Positions 62,301-64,000 of a stretch of DNA of 64,000 nt are shown in pieces. A program made the position numbers and the translations under genes. The notes beneath the pieces were generated by a model. That model was given only the letters and a program-made list of their open reading frames with translations, did not search any database and was not told where the DNA came from. Source of the DNA: Enoplosus armatus (Eukaryota > Chordata > Actinopteri > Centrarchiformes > Enoplosidae); contig NC_092193.1 of NCBI RefSeq assembly GCF_043641665.1, positions 11,710,501 through 11,774,500 of the forward strand, read 5' to 3'. Every line of letters begins with the position of its first letter. The first letter of the stretch is position 1.

Positions 62301-64000
62301 CTTCGCCGGGCACAGTTAAATGTTCTTGTCGGTCCCTGCACTGACTTCATTCTTTGTCGGGTCATACATTCATAAATCTGTCTGAGAGGAGGAAGTGTTT
62401 ATTCAAACTTATCTTTTTGGATTCTCACCTTTTAGTCAAGGGTGTGTATGTGTAGAGAGGTACCTGGGAGTATTTCTGTGTAATTGCTTGCTGCATCTCT
62501 TTGCTGCACTGGTGCTCACTTCACGCTCAAATAAAATATTTTTTAGTTGCTTAGCTCCCAGCCATCATAGTCTTGTACAGTTTGATATACAGTTACAGTA
62601 TAGTTATTACAGAGGACTGTATAGAGCTATAATACATTTGCTTCCCCTTCAGCAGAGAAAGCAAATTTTAGAACAAACTAAAAGCTCTACCCTTTGGGGT
62701 GTTGGCCAAGGAGAAGCTTCCCTCCCAGGCTTCAGCGACAGCTACTGCACACAGCCTCAGCAGGGCTTAAAATAGCGCTGTTTGTGCTCAGGCGAGAGGA
62801 TGCAGCGAGAGCGAAAGAGCTGGCTGGGATAGTTACACAACAAAGTGTTCTGTCCCTGGATGGGCTCTCAATCCAAGTGCCTGTGACAGGGAATGTTAAC
62901 ACAGGCTCCTCACAATGAGCTAACTTTCTTTCCACCATACATTTGCAAGGACAATGAACAAATGGGTGTGTTTTTGCACACTAAAGGTCATATTTTGTGA
63001 GATAGTAACAGCACGAACATTTTAGAACAATGGGATAATCCTGAATTTGATTTAGATTAGATTTAGATTGAGTCGTATTTTCCTTAACTTGCCAATTAAT
63101 CTTCTGAGACTTTTTCTATATCTGCATGGAAGGACAGTTATTACAGTCAGAGGGAAAAAATCATAGAGATGTTTGTGGGTTTCTTCACATAACATGACCT
63201 AAAGGGGGTAAACAGTATAGTTGATGACAGCAAGAGCGAAAGTGTGAAGTTTGTCCTTGACTGTAGGTGCTAGACAGCTGTTGAACCTTGTGTGAAAGAA
63301 GCTGCTTATGAGCTTCTGTCACATTGACAAAAACACCTTAGTGCAACATGACGTCTATGTGTATGCACAGTAGTTCATTTGATTTTACAAGGATACAGGT
63401 CTATATAAAGTGATCATGGATAAGTTAAGTGTGAGTGTGGGTTTTTGGTGTATTTGTAGAAATGGGGTGATATGAGGCAAAGTCATGAATGCTTCAGTAG
63501 CTTGAAATCTTCTGATCAGAGGTGTTTTTATTGCTCTCTGTTGCAGAGTTAGGATCTGCATATTGTTGCACATGAGTCATTCTCACCTCTCTGTACTGTA
63601 TGTATAATGAAGTTTTGCTGAATCGAGCCATGGGCACAAAAGAAGTCAGGTTTACATTATGTATTTCAGTCATTATATTTAGATAAAAAAGCCCTTAGCT
63701 AGTATTGGGGTGCTCCGATCGATTATGTGTGGATTGGAATCAATCAATATTCATTACAAATGGCTGGATCGGCAGCCTTGAAGTTTGCTGATCAGAGGAA
63801 AGAAATCAGCTAATAGGTAAATGTGTCACTCAGTGTTTTCACTGTCTCATCCATCATGTCTGTCTATATACTGTATGTGATATATTATCTTATGATTTGA
63901 AAATGTCTTGTCAATATGAGCACTATTTAATCAAAATCATAGACTCCAGGGTGTGTTTCACATTTGTTTCTTTAATGGGAATATCACAGATAGTGAACAT
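59336..64000 (+). other. osbpl1a: osbpl1a intron (at least 4.7 kb), no further exon recognised
   Basis: No codon stretch resembling the coiled-coil, FFAT (EFYDA-type) or ORD region was found to the window end. The region contains a C tract near 59806-59815, CA-rich sequence at 59990-60060 and a retroposon tail relic at 61440-61670. A short diverged exon could be missed. Confidence 0.65.
61440..61670 (-). mobile_element. Retroposon 3'-tail relic, inverted
   Basis: AGACTTAGACTTAGACTT hexamer repeats are followed by TATTTATCCCACAGCAGGG and AAATTTAC, a T run, then AT-rich sequence. This block is widespread at the ends of teleost non-LTR elements. Orientation is inferred from the hexamer repeat, which normally sits at the 3' end. 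Family not assigned. Confidence 0.5.

Noticed and set aside
62395..62775. 126-codon frame and an acceptor-like CCCTTCAG at about 62650, checked as a further osbpl1a exon
   Set aside because: The translation does not resemble the ORP1 coiled-coil, FFAT or ORD region.

Overview
The window is a vertebrate nuclear locus, almost certainly from a ray-finned (teleost) fish. The evidence is spliced genes with GT/AG introns, large non-coding introns, abundant CA/TG and GA microsatellites, and relics of dispersed repeats typical of teleost genomes. No bacterial, organellar or viral gene was recognised. Most open reading frames in it are chance frames in non-coding DNA.

Layout. (1) Bases 1-31.6 kb hold the 3' end of znf521, a Kruppel-like C2H2 zinc-finger transcription cofactor, on the + strand. 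Its last three coding exons are at 13236-13367, 19271-19386 and 30092-30121, separated by introns of 5.9 and 10.7 kb and followed by a 3' UTR of about 1.4 kb. (2) Bases 31.6-40.0 kb are a gene-free intergenic region with a few segments that look like conserved regulatory DNA. (3) Bases 40063-43766 on the - strand carry a complete three-exon histamine H4-type receptor of 388 residues. (4) Bases 43.8-53.8 kb are a second gene-free interval, AT-rich and with several repeat relics. (5) From about 53.8 kb on the + strand lies the 5' half of osbpl1a (ORP1L): a probable non-coding first exon, 14 coding exons covering the ankyrin repeats and PH domain (431 residues), then an intron of at least 4.7 kb that runs off the window before the sterol-binding domain.

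The order and orientation znf521 - hrh4 - osbpl1a matches the human 18q11.2 order (OSBPL1A, IMPACT, HRH4, ZNF521) read from the other side. I saw no trace of IMPACT. Synteny therefore separates znf521 from its paralogue znf423, and the receptor from hrh3. The three genes are not known to share a pathway; they are linked by ancient synteny. The most useful leads are an H4-type receptor at the orthologous place in a fish, a perfect 10-bp lysosomal-gene (CLEAR) palindrome just upstream of osbpl1a, a short frame-preserving intron inside an ankyrin repeat of osbpl1a, a hairpin, and a small local family of repeats. I found no evidence of a wholly new system.
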